From assembly GCF_000340215.1 (NCBI RefSeq), contig NW_006921538.1, positions 4,476,320 to 4,540,319 on the forward strand: 64,000 nucleotides of DNA. The letters are read 5' to 3'. Within the stretch, counting starts at the first letter, position 1; every line of letters begins with the position of its first letter. The stretch is from Pseudocercospora fijiensis CIRAD86 (lineage: Eukaryota; Ascomycota; Dothideomycetes; Mycosphaerellales; Mycosphaerellaceae). The position numbers and the translations under genes were made by a program. Under the pieces are notes generated by a model that was given only the letters and a program-made list of their open reading frames with translations, did not search any database and was not told the origin of the DNA. Shown piece by piece: positions 46,988 to 59,480 of this stretch.

Positions 46988-47578
46988 CCGCACTCTACCG
47001 CGCGTATATCGAGAGTAATATCGCGCCTCGCCCCGTTGCTAGTATATAAATTCCTATACCTATAGTTAACGCTACCGACTAGGCCTCGATAGACGTCGAT
47101 ACTCGCCTACCTACGCCGGATAAGTAGGAGCTTATCGATGCCTACGTCTAGGCCTATCTAGGATTGCCTATAGAGTCTAAGCCGGGCTAGTATATCGGCA
47201 TCGATATCTAAATAGTAAAGGCCGGTAGCGAGTAGCGTACTCTACTAAAGCATACCGACGCCGACGTATATAACCTCGCATTCTTAGTAGTCTAGGCCTT
47301 CTTTAACGAGCACAATCCGGCCCTACTAGATTATATACCTATATACGAGATTAGCCCTAATACGGCCGTTAATGCCTAGCGTAATAATTGCGCCCGATAC
47401 TTTAGGCCTAGAGAGGGCTACGCGCGCTATATTAACGTCGCTATATATATTAACGTTAAGCCCGATCCTAAGAATCCTACCTACTACGTTAAAGGTGCTA
47501 CCGCTAAGCTAGAAGGTCTTATTACTTTCGTTAATAGGTTGCTAGTCGAAAGCCTATAGACTACTTATACTATCCTTA

Positions 47579-47886
47579 TATAAGAACCTAAGCAAGTAAA
47601 GTCTCCTATCCTGCCTTAGTAAGCCTATATAACAATTATGTAATGTTATTACGTGCAGTACGATGCAGCCGCGCTGGCGATAAGCTTGCTTAGCGTATGC
47701 GCGTAATGCTCGATTACTCGTACGGATATACTCGGTAGCCGGTACGGCAGATATGCTATCCGTGCTAGGCCTAGTTAATAGTAGTCGCTCTGCCCTATTC
47801 TAAGAAAGGCACGGTTTAGTTCTACTTTCTACTACGGCGATTAGTAGAGGGTGTTCTATACGTTGCTATATACCTATTTTCTTATA
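47579..47886 (+). repeat. Element V 5' LTR
   Basis: 308 bp. About ten C/T or G/A differences from the 3' LTR, for example GTGCAG versus GTACAG and GCTGGCG versus GCTAGCG. Confidence 0.95.
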
Positions 47887-47932
47887 GTTCTAAACTGTCT
47901 ACCCTTCGTAGCGGCCTATAGAACCCCGAAAG

Positions 47933-49330
47933 ATAAACGCAAGCGATCCGAACGCGCCGGGCGCGGGAAACGCGCAGAATAATACATTAGGAGCGCCTAT
48001 AGTATTAGAAAACGACGCGGCGACATAATAATACGAGGCCGAATATTAGGCGCGCCGGGAAGCGACCCGCCTACGGCTTAAACGATTTCTAGCTAAGCAA
48101 GAAGTGCTTAGGCTAGAAGTATAGGCTTAAGAAGCTAAGCGAGAGAATGCGCGTCTTCGTGCCCTTAGGGACGCAGGCGATGCGCTAGCTCCGAGTAGCG
48201 GCACTGCCGGCGAAGGTCCTACGAGGACCCTACCTCTAGACGAGGACGAGGACGAGGAAGAATTAGCTAACGAGTCGATTTAGAGGCCTAAATCTTAGAG
48301 AGCTGAATCTGTCTCGTATCGACTACCTCTTTCTAGAAATGCGCTAAGCGTAGCCCCTATACCTAGTATAAGCTACGTAGTCGCTAGTCTTGCGGCTATT
48401 AAGCCTCGCCTAAAGGAACCTAAGCCCTTTAAAGGCGATACGATTAAGGAGTCGAGGCGATTCCTTCGAGAACTTTCTATTACCTTTATACTATCCGGAG
48501 CTACCTATTATACGGACGAAAGTAAGGTGCTTTATAGTATTATATACCTCGCAGGCGATACGTAGGAGCGATAGCATAATAAAAACAGCCTTAAGGACCT
48601 ATAGAATTATACCTACTAGGACTTTAAAACCTTCTATCGGGACTGCGTCGGGGACCCTATAAACCGTATACTAGACGTAACCCTCGAGTATAAGGCGGCC
48701 CGTTAGCGTAAGGGACAGTTAGTCTAAAGCTTTGCCCTTAAGCTCGTAGTGCTCGAAGATCAACTTAGCGACTATAGCGAGGAGTATAGGATCCGCTATC
48801 TCCTTATTAAACTCTAGCCGGCGATTCGTAGCGCGATTATCAAATACTATACGGTACTAACGACGCGTTACGAACTCGTAGAGCTTGCGACGCGTATCGA
48901 GACCCCTAATAAGCCGTCTAGTAAACGCAAGGATCGTAACTACGATAAAACCGGAGGTAGTAAAGGTAAGAAGCGTCGATCTAATAGTTAGGCCCGTAAG
49001 TAGCAGTCAAATCGCGACCGTAGCGTAGGCGGAAAGTATACGAAGGGCGATAACTCGTAAGGCGGATATAATATTAGCAAGGTCGAATGTTATAGCTATC
49101 GCTAGAAAGGCTATTATAAGAACGCGTACCTAAACCGCTATCTCTAGAAAGACGACAACCCTACGGTACGTAAGGTAGCCGCTAACGCTAAAGAAAAGAA
49201 GAACGACTCGAAGGCTAAGGGAAAAGATAAGGCACCTCCTAAGAGCTAGGGATAGGTACGAAGTCTCAACTAAGTAGCTTAGTAGTAGTAGTATCTACGG
49301 GACGCGTACGCGGAGCAATCGTTACGTAAG
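47933..49330 (+). pseudogene. V gag with zinc knuckle
   Basis: Probable start ATA (from ATG) at 47933, reading NASDPNAPGAGNAQ. A charged coiled coil near 48050-48180 (RLRLKRFLAKQEVLRLE) is followed by an acidic stretch DEDEDEEEL near 48240-48265. The capsid-like core holds PKPFKGDTIKESRRFLREL near 48420-48475 and TFYRDCVGDP near 48625-48655. A basic tail precedes a zinc knuckle CYSYR*KGYYKNA near 49088-49130 with Tyr at Cys/His positions. The protease frame that follows is offset, suggesting a programmed or mutational frameshift between gag and pol near 49340. Confidence 0.85.
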
Positions 49331-49334
49331 AAGG

Positions 49335-52300
49335 GGAAGTGTCCGTCGAATGCTTATTAGATAATGCTGCTAACATTAATGTAGTATCTTAAGAATTCGT
49401 TCTACGATACTAGCCTTAGAGGATTGTTAACGCCGTACTACCTAGTGCCGACAGTTTCTAGGGCGACCGAGGATACTACTACGGAGCGTATTATCTACGC
49501 TTACGGATCGCCGACTCTATAGGCTAAGAACGCATTACTACCGGAGTGTTCTATACTTTCGAAATGCCCCTCCCTAATATCATTCTTAGTAGGCCTTAGA
49601 GGCGCGATTAAAAGGTAATCGTCGATAGCTCGACGGATGCCTAGACCTATAGAAACGAAGCCGTAGCGCGTTCGATACGCGTACGGGAACTATAGGAATT
49701 CTAGAAGGATATGCGTAACGCTCTATACGTATATGCGATTAGCGTTCGCTAGCTCCGCGACATCGCTAAAGGTTCCTCCTTACTAGAAGAATTTAAAGAC
49801 TTCGAAGACGTCTTTATAATAACGCCCGAAGCGAGACGCAAGCTCCCCGAAGACGTAGAGTATACGATTAACCTAATCCCCGGAACGAAGCCGCTATATA
49901 AACCTCTCTACTATTCTTTAGAAAGAGAGCTTAGCGACCTTCGAAATTATCTAAGCTTAGCCTTAGAGAATAATTGGATCTAGCTTAGTATAAGCGAGGC
50001 GGGTACGCCGATCCTGTTCGTACTAAAGAAGGATAGTAGTCTAAGACTCTACGTCGATTATAGGGGGCTAAACGAGATTACTATTAAAAATCGTTACCCC
50101 CTGCCTCTTATTAGCGAAACGCTTAATAGGCTTAAGGACGCCGAATAGTATACGTCCTTAGACCTTTAGGATATATATTACTGTATCCGTATTAAGCGAG
50201 GCGACGAGTAGAAGACTACGTTCCGTACGCGGTACGGGCACTTCGAGTATAAGGTAATGCCTTTTAGGCTTACTAATGCTCCTGCTACGTTTCAAGGATA
50301 TATTAATAGGGCGTTAGCTAGCCTAGTTAATATTTGCTGTATCGTCTACCTAGACGATATCCTTATCTATAGCAAAACGCGAGAGGACTACGTACGAGAC
50401 GTACGCGCTATCCTTACGCGGCTTAGAAAGTTTGCGCTATATACGAACAGAAAGAAATGTTCCTTCTAGAAGAAAGAAGTCGAATTCCTCGGGTTTATCG
50501 TTAGTACCGAAGGCGTGTCGATAGATTAGCGTAGGGTAAACGCTATTACCGAGTAGCCTCGCCTATTAACGCTAAAGGAGGTTTAGTCCTTCCTTAGATT
50601 CTGTAACTTCTATCGGAGGTTTATCCCTAATTACTCCCGGATCGTTACACTACTAACCGCCCTATCGAAAGGAGCCGTAAATAGCCGAAAGCTAGGGCAG
50701 GTCCCGTAGGGCGAAAGCGAGGAGCAAGCGTTCTACTAGCTAAAGGCTACCTTTAGCTCGGCCTCGATGTTGCGATACTATAATCCTACGAAGCCCCTAC
50801 GTATCGAAACCGATGCCTCTACGTTCGCCTTAGTAGGAATTATGTTACAATAGAGCGAAGATAGGAATTGGCACCCTATTGCCTTCTAGTTACGAAAAAT
50901 AGTCCTAGCCGAGACAAATTATAAGACCTATAACTAGGAGCTCCTAGCGGTTGTCGAGTCCTTTAAGTATTAGCGCCCGTACCTCGATAGCGCTTAGTAT
51001 ACGACCCGCGTAGTTGTCGACTACGCTAATCTTAAAGGCTTTATAAAGATAAAGCAGCTCGTCGGAAGGTAGGCAAGATAGGCAACCTTCCTTGCACCTT
51101 TTAACTTTACTATTAAATATCGGGCTAGTAAGCGAAACCTAGCCGATACGCCTTTACGACGTAGCGACTACAAGAGCGAGTCGTAGGCGGTAAACAACCT
51201 TCTCCCTATATTGTAGTCGAAACTAGCTCTATAGTTAAATCTGCCCGAGGATATCGAGCCGATTGTAAAACGCATCTCTATTATATATATAGGGATGCGA
51301 GACGCTAGTATAGCGCTAGCGGAACGTAAGAGTTTTATTAGTAGTCCCGTAAGAGTAGCGGCTACTATCGTTAGGAATAACGGGCCCTACTACGAGACAC
51401 CTAATATAATCCTTGGTTTCGTACACACTTTGTAATAGCTAGAGCAAGCGAGAGGAGGAGGCTTATACGAGATAAGCTCGCCGTCGGGTAGCTTAGCCTC
51501 GTTAAGTAGTTCTAACCTCCCGCCTAGCTATTCTCGTCGTAGTAACCTCATTTACTACGGCGATGCGCTGTATGTCCCTAAGGACTACGCATTGCGTACG
51601 TAACTAATACGTATATACTACGACGACCCTTTAGCTAGACACTTTAGTATAGCTAAGACTACAGACCTAATACGCCGAAAGTACTTCTAGCCGAAGATAG
51701 CCGAGGACATTACGGCCTATATCCGCACCTATAGAATTTGTTAACGGTCGAAGGCGAAGCGCTATCGCCTATACGGCGAGCTCGCTGCTCTACCTATACC
51801 GACCCGACCTTAGCAAGAATTGACGATAGACTTTATTACCGATCTCCCGCCGAGCAAGCTCGGTACCTACGTATATACTGCGATCCTCGTAATAGTCGAC
51901 CGCTATACGAAGATAAGCCTCTTTATCCTAACGACGAAGAAGTATATAGTAGTAGAACTCGCGGATATCCTTTAAAGGGAGGTAATTAGGCGTTTTAGAG
52001 TGCCGTCGGGCATTATTAGCGATCGTAGATCGCTTTTTACTAGCTAGTTTTAGAGCGACTTCTACTTCGAAGCGTATATAAAGCGTAGGCTTAGTATAGC
52101 CTTCTATCCTTAGACTAATAGGCAAACCGAACGCGCGAACTAGACCCTCGAGTAATACCTACGATACTATTGCTCTAAGAATTAGGATAAGTAGGCTAAA
52201 CTGTTGCCTTAGGCGGAGTTTGCCTACAATAATAGCGTTTATCCTACGTTGCGTATAAGCCCCTTTAAGATACTCTACGGCTTTAACCCTAATTTAATGC

Positions 52301-52893
52301 CGAGCGTAAATAAGCTACTAGCTCGGGACGAGCTAACTAAGGGAAGGGCACTAGCAGCTATCGACGCCGCGGAGCGACTACGGAAAGCGTATAAAACGCT
52401 TACGGAACGCTAGTAGAAAGCAGTAGAATACTAGGCTAAGCAATACAATGTATACTACACTGCTAAGACATATAGTGTAGGCGACCTAGTCTTACTATCG
52501 ACAAAGAATATTAGCTTAGATGTCCTAAAGAAGAAACTTAGCCCGAAGTATATAGGGCCTTTTCGCATTATCGACGTAGTCGGAGCGTAGGCGTACCGCC
52601 TAGCACTGCCGTTAAGTACGAAGATCTATAATGTTTTCTATATTTCCCTCCTCGAGCCTTAGTATAGGCGCGATAGCGAGGAGCATAAGGTAAGTATACC
52701 CGTCGCTAAAGGCGATAAGTAGTAGGTAGAAACAATTATAGCAAAGAAGATAAAGAAGCGGAAGGCGTACTACCTTGTTAAGTAGCGAGGTTGGCCTAAA
52801 GAATATAACACTTAGGAGCTAGCTGTTTATATTAAAGATTCTATAGCGTTAGACGAGTTCGAAGCTTAAGCGAAGCGTAAGCGTAGGCAGTAA
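49335..52893 (+). pseudogene. V pol: protease, RT, RNase H, integrase, chromodomain
   Basis: About 1,190 codons. Protease LLDNAANINVVS near 49350-49385 (family DxGA). [21 protein letters not shown] near 50038-50095, then the catalytic IVYLDDILIYSKT near 50340-50380, intact, inside an uninterrupted frame at 50257-50469. RNase H: RIETDASTFALVGIML near 50803-50850. Integrase: KYF*PKIAEDI-type zinc block near 51680-51715, the core LTIDFITDLP-like near 51820-51850, and TNGQTERANQ-like near 52115-52150 with TAG replacements. Chromodomain: KKRKAYYLVK*RGWPKEYNT near 52755-52810, TAG at the Trp of VKW. The best-preserved pol in the window. The + frame at 51738-51989 and - frame at 51928-52125 are shadows. 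Confidence 0.92.
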
Positions 52894-52919
52894 TCAAAAT
52901 AAAAGAAAATGAAACTTAA

Positions 52920-53838
52920 GAGAAATAGTAGACACGTGCTCGTTTCGCTACTAAAAAAGGCCTATTAGCCTAGCATATATAAAGAAGGCGCCGCGTAGGC
53001 GCGGCGACGGCGGGCTGCCTACTCTACTTATCCTTAGACTCCTCCTCGGACTCCTTCTACTCGATGCCTATAGCGGCATCGATAGCGGCGACGGCGTTAG
53101 CGCCGACGCGCTAAGCGAGGTTCTAGTGCAGTTAGTATACGAAGCGTAAGTAAAACGAGGCTGCGGGAAAAAACTATACCTAACGACTAATCTCTACTAA
53201 ACTAGCTAGGTTAGTACCGATATACTCGAGCGTACTAAGGAAGTTAACGTCCGTAAGGGACCCGCTAGCGGCCCCCTTGCGGGCTAGGGCTTTGCCGCCT
53301 AGGGTTACCTTATTCTTATTAGTATAAAAGACGTTAAGCGTAGATAGGATAACTAATATCGAGGTTAGTATACAGAGCGCAAGCGAAGCGCGTACGAAAC
53401 ATACGTGCGACGACGGAGTCTAACTCGGCCTAGAGTGCCTCTAAGGCCTCGTCCGACTCCTCGACGGAGTCGTAGCCGTCTAGGTTATATAAGTCGCGCG
53501 CGGAGCGCGCGGCGCGAATGCGGGCTAGTAGCGAGACGAGGGAGCGTGCCGTAATAGGAGTGTAGGGATAATAGCTACTATAGTAGCGATTACAGTTACG
53601 CTTAGTAGCTAGGTCTATATTGCCGCCTATATAAAGCTTAGTTAGGTCTACTAAAGCGAGTTAGTTGCGAAGCGTATGCGCGTAGCAAGTAGCGAGAAAA
53701 CGTACTATTAGCCGTTATATACTTAAAGTAACGAGTGTAGCCCTCTAGGACTTTTAGGGGGCGCTAGGCCGGCGTAGTAGGCGTCGTAGGGCTAGCGCCT
53801 ACGGCGCACTTGCCTGCGGCACGCGTAGGGGTAGACAT
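52920..53838 (-). pseudogene. Antisense ORF in V 3' region, unknown product
   Basis: A - strand ORF relic starting at an ATG that survived (53838; MSTPTRAAGKCAVG). Readable frames change at least twice: LTKLYIGGNIDLATKRNC near 53600-53655, YDSVEESDEALEAL near 53430-53475, GGKALARKGAASGSLTDVNF near 53240-53300, and VGANAVAAIDAAIGIE near 53060-53105. Spliced exons are possible: a candidate intron with GT...CTAAC...AG lies near 53310-53370. It lies between the chromodomain stop and the 3' LTR, as does the antisense ORF in W, but the two do not look alike. Function unknown. Confidence 0.5.
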
Positions 53839-54240
53839 ACTAGTAATGTTTTTTTTAATAGATATTTAAAAGAAAAAAATCTTTAAGTAATACTAGGGGG
53901 GCGTAGGGGGCGAGCAGGCGGCGAGCGGGCGAGTAGTATTCGGAGCGCTTAGAAAAAGAAGAAGTTTTCAAGCGGGCTTCGAATGCTTTAAATACTTGCC
54001 TCGCTTTCGGACAGCTTGCGTTCTCGCGTAGCTACCGCGTTCTTAGAAATTTGGGCAACTTCTAGTTAGTACTAGAAGTAGCCGCGCTTTAAATCTATAA
54101 ATAAACAAGCAACTACGAGGTAGATCGTAACGTACCTAGCAACTATAGCGCAGCAACAGATACGTATAAGGTGCGCATATATAGCGTAGAGTATAAGAAA
54201 TGGTATGATTTACTATATTGCCCTATAGCTAGGACAGCTA

Positions 54241-54260
54241 TACCGGGGGAAGGAGATAAT
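54241..54260 (+). other. Polypurine tract of element V
   Basis: CGGGGGAAGGAGATAAT directly before the 3' LTR. Confidence 0.72.
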
Positions 54261-54568
54261 TATAAGAACCTAAGCAAGTAAAGTCTCCTATCCTGCCTTA
54301 GCAAGCCTATATAACAATTATATAATGTTATTACGTACAGTACGATGCAGCCGCGCTAGCGATAAGCTTACTTAGCGTATGCGCGTAATACTCGATTACT
54401 CGTATAGACATACTCGGTAGCCGGTACGGCAGATATGCTATCCGTGCTAGGCCTAGTTAATAGTAGTCGCTCTGCCCTATTCTAAGAAAGGCACGGTTTA
54501 GTTCTACTTTCTACTACGGCGATTAGTAGAGGGTGTTCTATACGTTGCTATATACCTATTTTCTTACA
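54261..54568 (+). repeat. Element V 3' LTR
   Basis: 308 bp, paired with 47579-47886 and followed by the TSD CCTTA. Confidence 0.95.
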
Positions 54569-55643
54569 CCTTATTACTACTAAGGATTCGTAGGTCTAGA
54601 AGACTATATAACTAGGCGTTATATATAAGACGCGATACGGCTAGAAACTCGAGCAACTCCGCGATATTAAGGAACCCGAAGAGTCTCTCGACGACTTTGC
54701 TATACTCGATAATACCGCTAAGCGTATATACGACGCTACTAAGGAATAGGAGAAGGACGAGGCGTTCCTACTAGAGTATATGTCTAATAATATGTCTCTT
54801 CTATAGGGTACGCGCGCCGCCCGGCTATCTATCGTTATCGGCGATAAAGGCTATTACTTTAAGAATAAGTTTTCTCTATAGAGTAACTCCGTATAGATGC
54901 TACTCGACAACGAGTATACGGTCTTAGTGTTCGCGATAGCTACGCTATTCCGTAACAATGTAGCCGACTTTGCTAGCCTTATACGCTATCTCTTTCGGCG
55001 TATTCGTAAGAAGTAGCTAGATACTCGTCGCGAAGAACTTATCGGTAGCCTCGGTAGCTTAGACGTCTACGAGCGGCTATACGAGGAGTTCCGTAAGAAG
55101 TACGGCATAGACTAGACTCGCGTACCTACTAACTAAGTGTCCTAACCTGCCCCGAATAGTAATAGCAAGAAGCAGTATAGTATTAGCGAGTAGGAACGCT
55201 ACCTCTAGGCAATCGATCCCGTCGCCTAGCGGACTCTCTTACGCCCGAGCGACAAGGAGGATATAGATAGGCGCTACTCCGCCCTCGTTCCCCTACCGAT
55301 AAGTATCTATATACTTCGCCGCGTTAAAGGCACCTAACTACTTATCTAGGGCGAGACCGTAATACTCGGCTCCGAAATCCTACTATAGTAGATTATCTAT
55401 ATAGAGACCTCGCCTACTTTAACGTTAGAGGCTATATATCGCGCCGTAGTCGCTAGATTCGCTATAATCGTAGGTAACGACCGCCTTAACCGCGTCTATA
55501 ATAACCCGACTGCTCCTAGCTAGAAGCGCTCCTACTCTACCGCATTTCGCTAATTATTAGTACTTAGCGCCTTCTCGGGTATATTTAGCTAGCTCCTCGA
55601 GTATAATATCGACTCTTCTACGCCGTATATTAACTTACTATAA

Positions 55644-55767
55644 GTCTACCGTCTCTAACCGTTTCGCCGGCCGGTAAAACTATTATACGACGTCGACGGT
55701 TTTACTAGCTAGCGAAATAGTCGGCGATTACTCTACTTTAACTATACTCTTACTAACTACCGTTTAG
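55644..55767 (+). other. Intron in SNF2-B with two hairpin motifs
   Basis: CTATAA|GTCTAC, branch-like TTACTAAC and CGTTTAG at the end. Holds CGTTTCGCCGGCCGGTAAAA and TTTTACTAGCTAGCGAAATA. Confidence 0.72.
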
Positions 55768-56880
55768 GTCTTAGAACTCCGTGTCTACCTAGGACTTCTT
55801 CTAGACCTATACTAAGGGAAATGTTAATAACCCTAGCATTAGGGCGCGCCTAGATCGCCTTAAGTACCTAATTTAAGAGTTACCTAAGCTATACGCTTCG
55901 CTATAGCTCCTCTACCGATACGTTATCCTCGCCGACGAGAAGATAATCTTTTAGGTTAACGAGCCGCTTAATTTATAACGCTGTCGAGCTCCTTCTCGAC
56001 CTATATTTAATCGATTATGTCTCTGTTTACGCCGGGATAACCTAAGCCGAGCGTAGCTCTACCGAGGATAACTATAACTATAATCCTAAGGTTAAGGTTA
56101 TTATCCTCTCGTCTCGCACTAGATCCGAGGCGGCTAATCTATAGTATAGCGGATACGTCTAACTCGTCTTAGACATCGTCGGCTTTATCTAGAAGGCTTA
56201 GTAGACAGGTCGCTCCTCTCGCGTTAGGTAGACTTATCCGGTTATCGTATACGACCTTAGCTTAGACGATATAATCGACTATATACTATAGTACGATTAC
56301 TATACTCGATTCTTTAACTAGCTTATAGCAACTGTTACCCCCGACCTAGACGTAGTTTAAGAGGAAGCATATCGTCTATTAACTGCTATAATCGCAGCCG
56401 ACCCTACTACCTAGTAAGACGAAGATACGTTTACTATAAAGGCGGCTTATTGCGTAAAGTAGGGCATAGCGGACATCTATATACGAACTATATATAGTAT
56501 TCGATCTAGTCGCCGCGACCCTATATAGAAGGAGTATCGCACGCCGGTAATAAAATACGTCCTCCCTATCGAGGCAATCTAGCGCCTATCTTACGGCAGA
56601 CTTAAGGCTAAGTAGACGGCTTATACCCTCGATACTATAATAGCCGTCCCGACTCCCGCTCCCGACTATCCTACGCGAGATCTAGATAATCGCGACGACC
56701 CCGATATTAAAGCTAAGCCCGAGATTGCGCCTCTTAACTTTCGCGCCTAGTTATATATATACTATATAGATTAGGTCGAGTTTATCTCCCTCGAGATAAT
56801 ATATCGATACCTTTACGATATGTCTCGCTAGGCTATCGATACTAGCGACTATAATCTAGATATTATCCTATATTAGTATA

Positions 56881-56971
56881 GTAAGTATCGTCGTCGTATC
56901 GCCGACTACTTTACTACCTAGCAAAATAGTTAGCGTTTCAGTATTTATATAATTGCTAATTCCCCTTATAG
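56881..56971 (+). other. 91-bp intron in SNF2-B with hairpin motif
   Basis: GTAAGTAT at the start, branch-like TTGCTAAT, CCTTATAG at the end, and one motif ACTTTACTACCTAGCAAAAT. Confidence 0.75.
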
Positions 56972-58176
56972 CATACCTCGAAGACGTTATAGCGCGAAAC
57001 TACTAGCGCTACTCTACGCTGTTTAGGTAGGTAGTAGCTAAGCTTAAGATCCTATTAAACGGCCGGACTAAATTCGAATATCTTATATTCCTAGCCCCCG
57101 TCGAGCCTAAGCTAGCCGATCGTAACGATCCTAATTCTATCCCAGTTATTAGCCCTAATAATTAGTTCGGCGACCTTATATACGACCCTAAGTAAGACGA
57201 TACTATCCTACTCGGAGAAATCTAATAACTAGTAACGATAATCGACGATAGCGAATCTAACTATAGCTTCGACGATAGCTAATCCGATTACGCTAACGAC
57301 CCGACTAGTCCGGCTAATACGGATATTAATCGACCTAATAGCAAGGCTAATACTTCCTATCTATCGGACGGTAAGGTGCCCGCTTAGCCCCTATCTAAGG
57401 CTCGATCTAAGGGTAAGGGGAGACTCTATATTAAAGGCCTAAAGTTTCCGCTATCTACTACTATCGTTACTAAGAATAGCGACGATAGTAACGATAACAG
57501 TAATAACGACGACGCTATTACACGCTATATCGATAGAGCTCGATAGAAGTAAGCTTAATAGAAGCGACTATTGTCCGCTCCTACTAGTACCGAGGACGTC
57601 GACAACGACGACGAGTTAGCTATAGACCGGCGCTCGAGTTCTAGACTGTCTTCCGCCCCCGACTATCCGCAAGATCTAGACTTGCCTCTAGGTAGTATTA
57701 CTAGCCCTTAGACGGACATCTAGTCTCTAACTCGGCCTCGTAAGCGTAAGTTTAGCCTTAGCTACAATTTATCGGGCGAGCGTTATAGCGCGAAGCGTGC
57801 CCGATATATACTAAAGCGCCTACAATCGTACGCCTAGCTATCGGCTTCCTCTGCTACCGCTAGCTAGCTATTAACAGAGGATAAGCGCGCTGCCCTATAC
57901 CTAAAGATTAACGACGCCCTCGGTATACTCCGCTCGTATAAACTTAGTAACGCCGGTACGGCTATCGGTCTTGTATTCGAAGCTAAGACTAGGAAGTCGA
58001 CTAAAATCGTATAGCTAAATACCTATCTCCTCGGCGGTCTAGTTGCTAGGCTACAGGATCGATAGGCTCCGCTTTGTAAGATACCGGATATAGAGGGCAA
58101 GATCGACGCCGTATTAGTATTAATCTAGGCGCACTTAGATGCGGTCTCCGCGACTATAGGCAAGGCCGACAGGTAA

Positions 58177-59480
58177 TAGTATTATAGTTAACGATTAGTA
58201 TAGATACTCTTAAGCGGCATCGAGGATAGATATAGATTAACGAGGTTAGTCGATAGAGGGGATAGACGTACTACTATATACCTATTTCGAGTATCGGAAG
58301 GATGCGTATAAAATACGTACTAATTAATCTAGTGCTAATTATTATCCTATATATCAAATCGCCTAGTAGGAGATAGTGCTTTAGGGTTCCTAGTCGGCGA
58401 AATGGTCTATAGGCAATATAATAACGTTAAGTAGGTCTTCGCCGTCGATATATCCTTATATAATTAAACGTTAGGTATAGTAGGTAGCATTAAATACGCA
58501 CTACTAACGATATACATCGTAGGACGTTAATAACTATTTTCCCGGCTAGCAAAATAGTATACTCGTAGCTTAATAATTTCTATAAACAGTACTAAAAGCG
58601 CCCTACTTACGATATAAAAGCCTCGATAGTTGATTTCCCGGCTAGTAGGATAGTCTACTCGTAGCTAGATAATTTGTATAAATAGCACTAACTGCGCCCT
58701 GCCGCCGATCCGAGCCTTAATAGCTGACTTCCTAGCTAGCGAAATAGTCTGCTCGTAGCTTAATAATTTCTACGGACAGCACCGAAACGCCCTACTTACG
58801 ATATAAGAGCATCGATAATTGACTTCCCGGCTAGTAGAACAGTCTACTCGTAGCTTAATAGATTCTATAAGCAGCACTACAAGTGCCCTAGGGTTTCCCG
58901 GTCGGCGCGATAATATACGGGCAGCGTAAGGACACTAGCCGGGGCTTAGTCGTCGGTACGTCCTTAGGGATAAAATAATAGTTGTCTTAACTAGCGTTAA
59001 AGATGCCCTACTAGCGACATATATCGTAATAACGTTAAATACTATTTTTACGACTAGTAAAATAGTCTGCTTATAGCTTAATAGTTTCTAGACAACCCTA
59101 ATAGCGCCCTATTTGCGCTAGACTAGCCCTAGTAATTGATTTTGCAGCTCTTACTCTACCTATTTATGTTTTCGTATATATCTTGCTATCGCTATATTAT
59201 ACGCGATTAATAGCTACGTCTCGTCTCGTATATATAGACTAGCTAGGTTATAGACAATTTATAAATTTTACTTTATGTAGGGTATCGTAATATAAAATTG
59301 TATATAGTATATAGCGTCTTAGTAGATACTAGCCGACTAAACTGTAAAGCTATCCTAATATAGAGTACTAATAGATTGTAGTATTAAAGTTAGAGGGTTG
59401 TCGACGAGATTCGAGTAATATATCGTAGGCGATAGCGGTTTATATAAAAGCTAAAAAAAAACATAGTTACTAATTAATAG
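58177..59480. repeat. Hairpin-bearing degenerate tandem repeats between SNF2-B and ORF C
   Basis: Intergenic. From about 58520 to 58890 a unit of about 95-105 bp repeats roughly four times. Each unit has the hairpin (for example TTCCCGGCTAGCAAAATAGT), then CTCGTAGCTTAATAATTTCTA and a GCCCTACTTACGATATA block. Further, more diverged units extend to about 59110. The rest to 59480 is AT-rich with no gene; TATATA-rich words near 59160-59300 could be upstream sequence of ORF C. Confidence 0.7.

Larger units (their letters stand above)
47574..54573 (+). mobile_element. Chromovirus (Ty3/Gypsy) V, complete with 5-bp TSD
   Basis: Element proper 47579-54568 (6,990 bp), flanked by CCTTA at 47574-47578 and 54569-54573. 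LTRs are 308 bp each (47579-47886, 54261-54568) and open TATAAGAA and close TTCTTATA/TTCTTACA, that is TGTAAGAA...TTCTTACA before RIP. LTR differences are transitions only by eye. Order: LTR, gag, PR, RT, RNase H, integrase, chromodomain, antisense-ORF region, PPT, LTR. Inserted into SNF2-B. Confidence 0.96.
44830..58176 (+). pseudogene. SNF2-family ATPase relic, copy B, split by chromovirus V
   Basis: Second SNF2 gene. A Lys/Pro-rich N-terminal region (P*PKPKPKVPKVPKVATVP, about 44990-45060) is followed by a domain ending at motif I GAILADNVGTSKTITVLYAV (46741-46800). Element V interrupts after motif I; removing V and one CCTTA restores the frame. After V: motif II VIGDKGYYFKN near 54835-54870 (family DEGH), helicase C VIILSSRTRSEAANL near 56100-56145, and motif VI SSRVR*TYPVIVYDL near 56210-56255. 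The C-terminal extension holds an acidic/Ser disordered stretch (57150-57500) and a Tyr/Arg-rich segment (SGERYSAKRARYILKRL near 57775-57825), ending at TAA 58174-58176. Four introns (45342-45505, 46851-46987, 55644-55767, 56881-56971) all carry hairpin motifs. Confidence 0.82.

Noticed and set aside
51738..52125. Open frames on both strands inside V pol
   Set aside because: Shadows of the integrase coding region.
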